Shown here: positions 62,724-64,000 of the stretch, piece after piece
Numbering within the stretch: position 1 is the first letter of the stretch
How the letters are laid out: each line of letters starts with the position of its first letter
DNA from: Pyrinomonadaceae bacterium
Lineage (GTDB): Bacteria; Acidobacteriota; Blastocatellia; Pyrinomonadales; Pyrinomonadaceae
DNA length: 64,000 nt
NCBI GenBank assembly: GCA_028284415.1
Contig: JANQRU010000007.1
Coordinates: 310,001 to 374,000, forward strand
Direction: 5' to 3'
The notes under the pieces: model-generated
What the model was told of the DNA's origin: nothing
The model's input: the letters and a program-made list of their open reading frames with translations, nothing else
The model's database searches: none
Position numbers and translations under genes: made by a program

Positions 62724-64000
62724 TTAACTTGCCGTAGTCATTTCGCTCTCAGCTCTTTTATATCTTTTCGGATACATAGGAAATTTCTCAGTTAACTCTA
62801 AAACTTCCCTCTTAACTTTGGCTTTTACCTCTTCTGACTTGTGATCGTGAACAATTTCAGCAATTAATCTTGCAACCTTTCGCATTTCGTCTTCTTTCAT
62901 CCCGCGAGTCGTCAAAGCAGGTGTTCCAAGTCTGATCCCTGATGCAATAAAAGGTTTGTTTTGATCAAAAGGAATTGTATTTTTATTGACGGTGAGATGA
63001 ACTTCATCGAGTGCTTTTTCGGCTTTCTTGCCTGTAATTCCTTTTCCGTCCATATAAACATCAACCAAAACAAGGTGATTGTCTGTTCCGCCTGAAACCA
63101 ATCTCAAATCTTGTTTTTGCAATTCATCAGCCAAAGCCTGAGCATTGTCCAAAATCTGCTGTTGATACGCAGTAAAATCTTCTTTCAAAGCTTCGCCAAA
63201 TGCTACGGCTTTTGCGGCAATGATGTGAACAAGTGGTCCACCTTGAATTCCCGGAAATACATTCCTATTTACATCTTTTGCAAATTCTTCTTTGCAAAGA
63301 ATCAAACCGCCTCTCGGTCCACGCAAAGTTTTATGTGTTGTCGTTGTAACAAACTCACAATGCTGAACAGGACTCGGATGTAAACCGACAGCTACCATTC
63401 CTGCAATGTGTGCTATATCAGCCATTACAACCGCACCGATAGACTTAGCGATTTCACCGATTCTTTCAAAATCAATAATTCTCGGATATGCCGAAGCACC
63501 GCAAATAATCATTTTTGGTTTTTCTTCTTCGGCGATGCGTTGCAATTCATTGTAATCAATCGTTTCGGTTTCTTTTGCAACACCATAAGAAGCAACTTCA
63601 TAACTCAATCCCGAAAAATTCAAAGGATGTCCGTGAGTAAGGTGTCCTCCGTGTGCCAAGTCCATTCCAAGAATTTTGTCGCCATGTTCGATCGCTGATA
63701 AATAAACAGCTGTATTTGCCTGCGAACCCGAATGTGGCTGGACGTTAGCATGTTCCGCACCAAACAATTCTTTCGCACGATCAATCGCTAAATCCTCAAC
63801 AACATCTGCAAACTCACATCCGCCGTAATAACGCTTGCCCGGATAACCTTCGGCGTACTTATTAGTAAAAACCGACCCCATCGCCTGCAAAACCGCTTCG
63901 GATACAAAGTTCTCCGAGGCAATAAGTTCCAACCCATCCGCCTGCCGACGAACCTCATTATCAATCGCATCAGCTACGACTGAATCAACTTCCGCTAAAT
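62724..64000 (-). CDS. glyA: Serine hydroxymethyltransferase, N-terminus cut by window edge
   Basis: GlyA converts serine and tetrahydrofolate to glycine and methylene-THF, using PLP. The frame continues past the window's right edge: the residues before LIASENF read [19 protein letters not shown] and fit the GlyA N-terminus, so an in-frame TTG at 63932 is not the true start. PLP Lys lies in [14 protein letters not shown], with PHSGSQAN upstream. It supplies one-carbon units used with FolD. Confidence 0.95.
   Translation of the reverse strand, partial: LAEVDSVVADAIDNEVRRQADGLELIASENFVSEAVLQAMGSVFTNKYAEGYPGKRYYGGCEFADVVEDLAIDRAKELFGAEHANVQPHSGSQANTAVYLSAIEHGDKILGMDLAHGGHLTHGHPLNFSGLSYEVASYGVAKETETIDYNELQRIAEEEKPKMIICGASAYPRIIDFERIGEIAKSIGAVVMADIAHIAGMVAVGLHPSPVQHCEFVTTTTHKTLRGPRGGLILCKEEFAKDVNRNVFPGIQGGPLVHIIAAKAVAFGEALKEDFTAYQQQILDNAQALADELQKQDLRLVSGGTDNHLVLVDVYMDGKGITGKKAEKALDEVHLTVNKNTIPFDQNKPFIASGIRLGTPALTTRGMKEDEMRKVARLIAEIVHDHKSEEVKAKVKREVLELTEKFPMYPKRYKRAESEMTTAS

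Noticed and set aside
63930..63932. TTG as the glyA start
   Set aside because: The frame continues upstream with a recognisable GlyA N-terminus beyond the window edge.

Overview
The window is AT-rich bacterial chromosome, probably from the Acidobacteriota and most likely a Blastocatellia-like lineage. This is an inference from gene types, since no rRNA is present. The supporting types are a VWFA-related protein of the acidobacterial kind, two 'CPxCQ' zinc-ribbon/one-membrane-segment proteins, a winged-helix/TPR regulator of CadC type, a Ser/Thr kinase with TPRs, and many TPR and WG-repeat proteins. No tRNA, rRNA, CRISPR array or prophage was seen. Both edges cut genes: an oligopeptide-binding lipoprotein at the left and glyA at the right.

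Layout. 1-30 kb is mostly housekeeping: coaE, a kinase, a MazG-like hydrolase, folD, two lytic transglycosylases, an SCO1/CusF copper protein, an AI-2E-type permease, an amidohydrolase, a TPR/double aspartyl protease, an Ogg2-type glycosylase, a PBP4-type peptidase, murJ, ligA, an operon of radical SAM enzyme, MGDG-synthase-like glycosyltransferase and SDR, and a cysteine desulfurase. 30.2-35.1 kb is accessory DNA. It holds a small exported peptide and a 3.46-kb transposon-like element (31315-34774) with 16-bp inverted ends, 9-bp target duplications and clustered TGTGCA repeats. The element carries a DDE transposase, a hicAB toxin-antitoxin pair and three small genes. 35-46 kb has a GGDEF/EAL protein, a prolyl oligopeptidase, an IetAS-like AAA ATPase/subtilase pair (candidate phage defence) and deoB.

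46.7-56 kb is a sulfur and redox neighbourhood, all on the minus strand: an exported tandem rhodanese, a VWFA protein, a TlpA-like thioredoxin, SulP, a DUF2202 lipoprotein, a persulfide dioxygenase-rhodanese fusion, a YgaP-like rhodanese, a mitochondrial-type sulfide:quinone oxidoreductase and an ArsR repressor. The SQR converts sulfide to persulfide, the dioxygenase oxidises it, the rhodaneses move sulfane sulfur and SulP may move the oxyanion product. Three sites with a shared TATACAGTTAT-like core lie before the ArsR gene, the SQR and the rhodanese. Between SulP and the TlpA-like gene is an unlisted 52-codon reading frame with an in-frame UGA. Its end overlaps the next start codon and a SECIS-like hairpin follows the UGA, so it may encode a small membrane selenoprotein. 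This is the most interesting observation in the window.

Two copies of a ~180-bp palindromic MITE-like repeat lie at 46.4 and 56.1 kb. 56-64 kb holds a GNAT, the zinc-ribbon membrane proteins, a VanY-like peptidase, four conserved proteins of unknown function and glyA.
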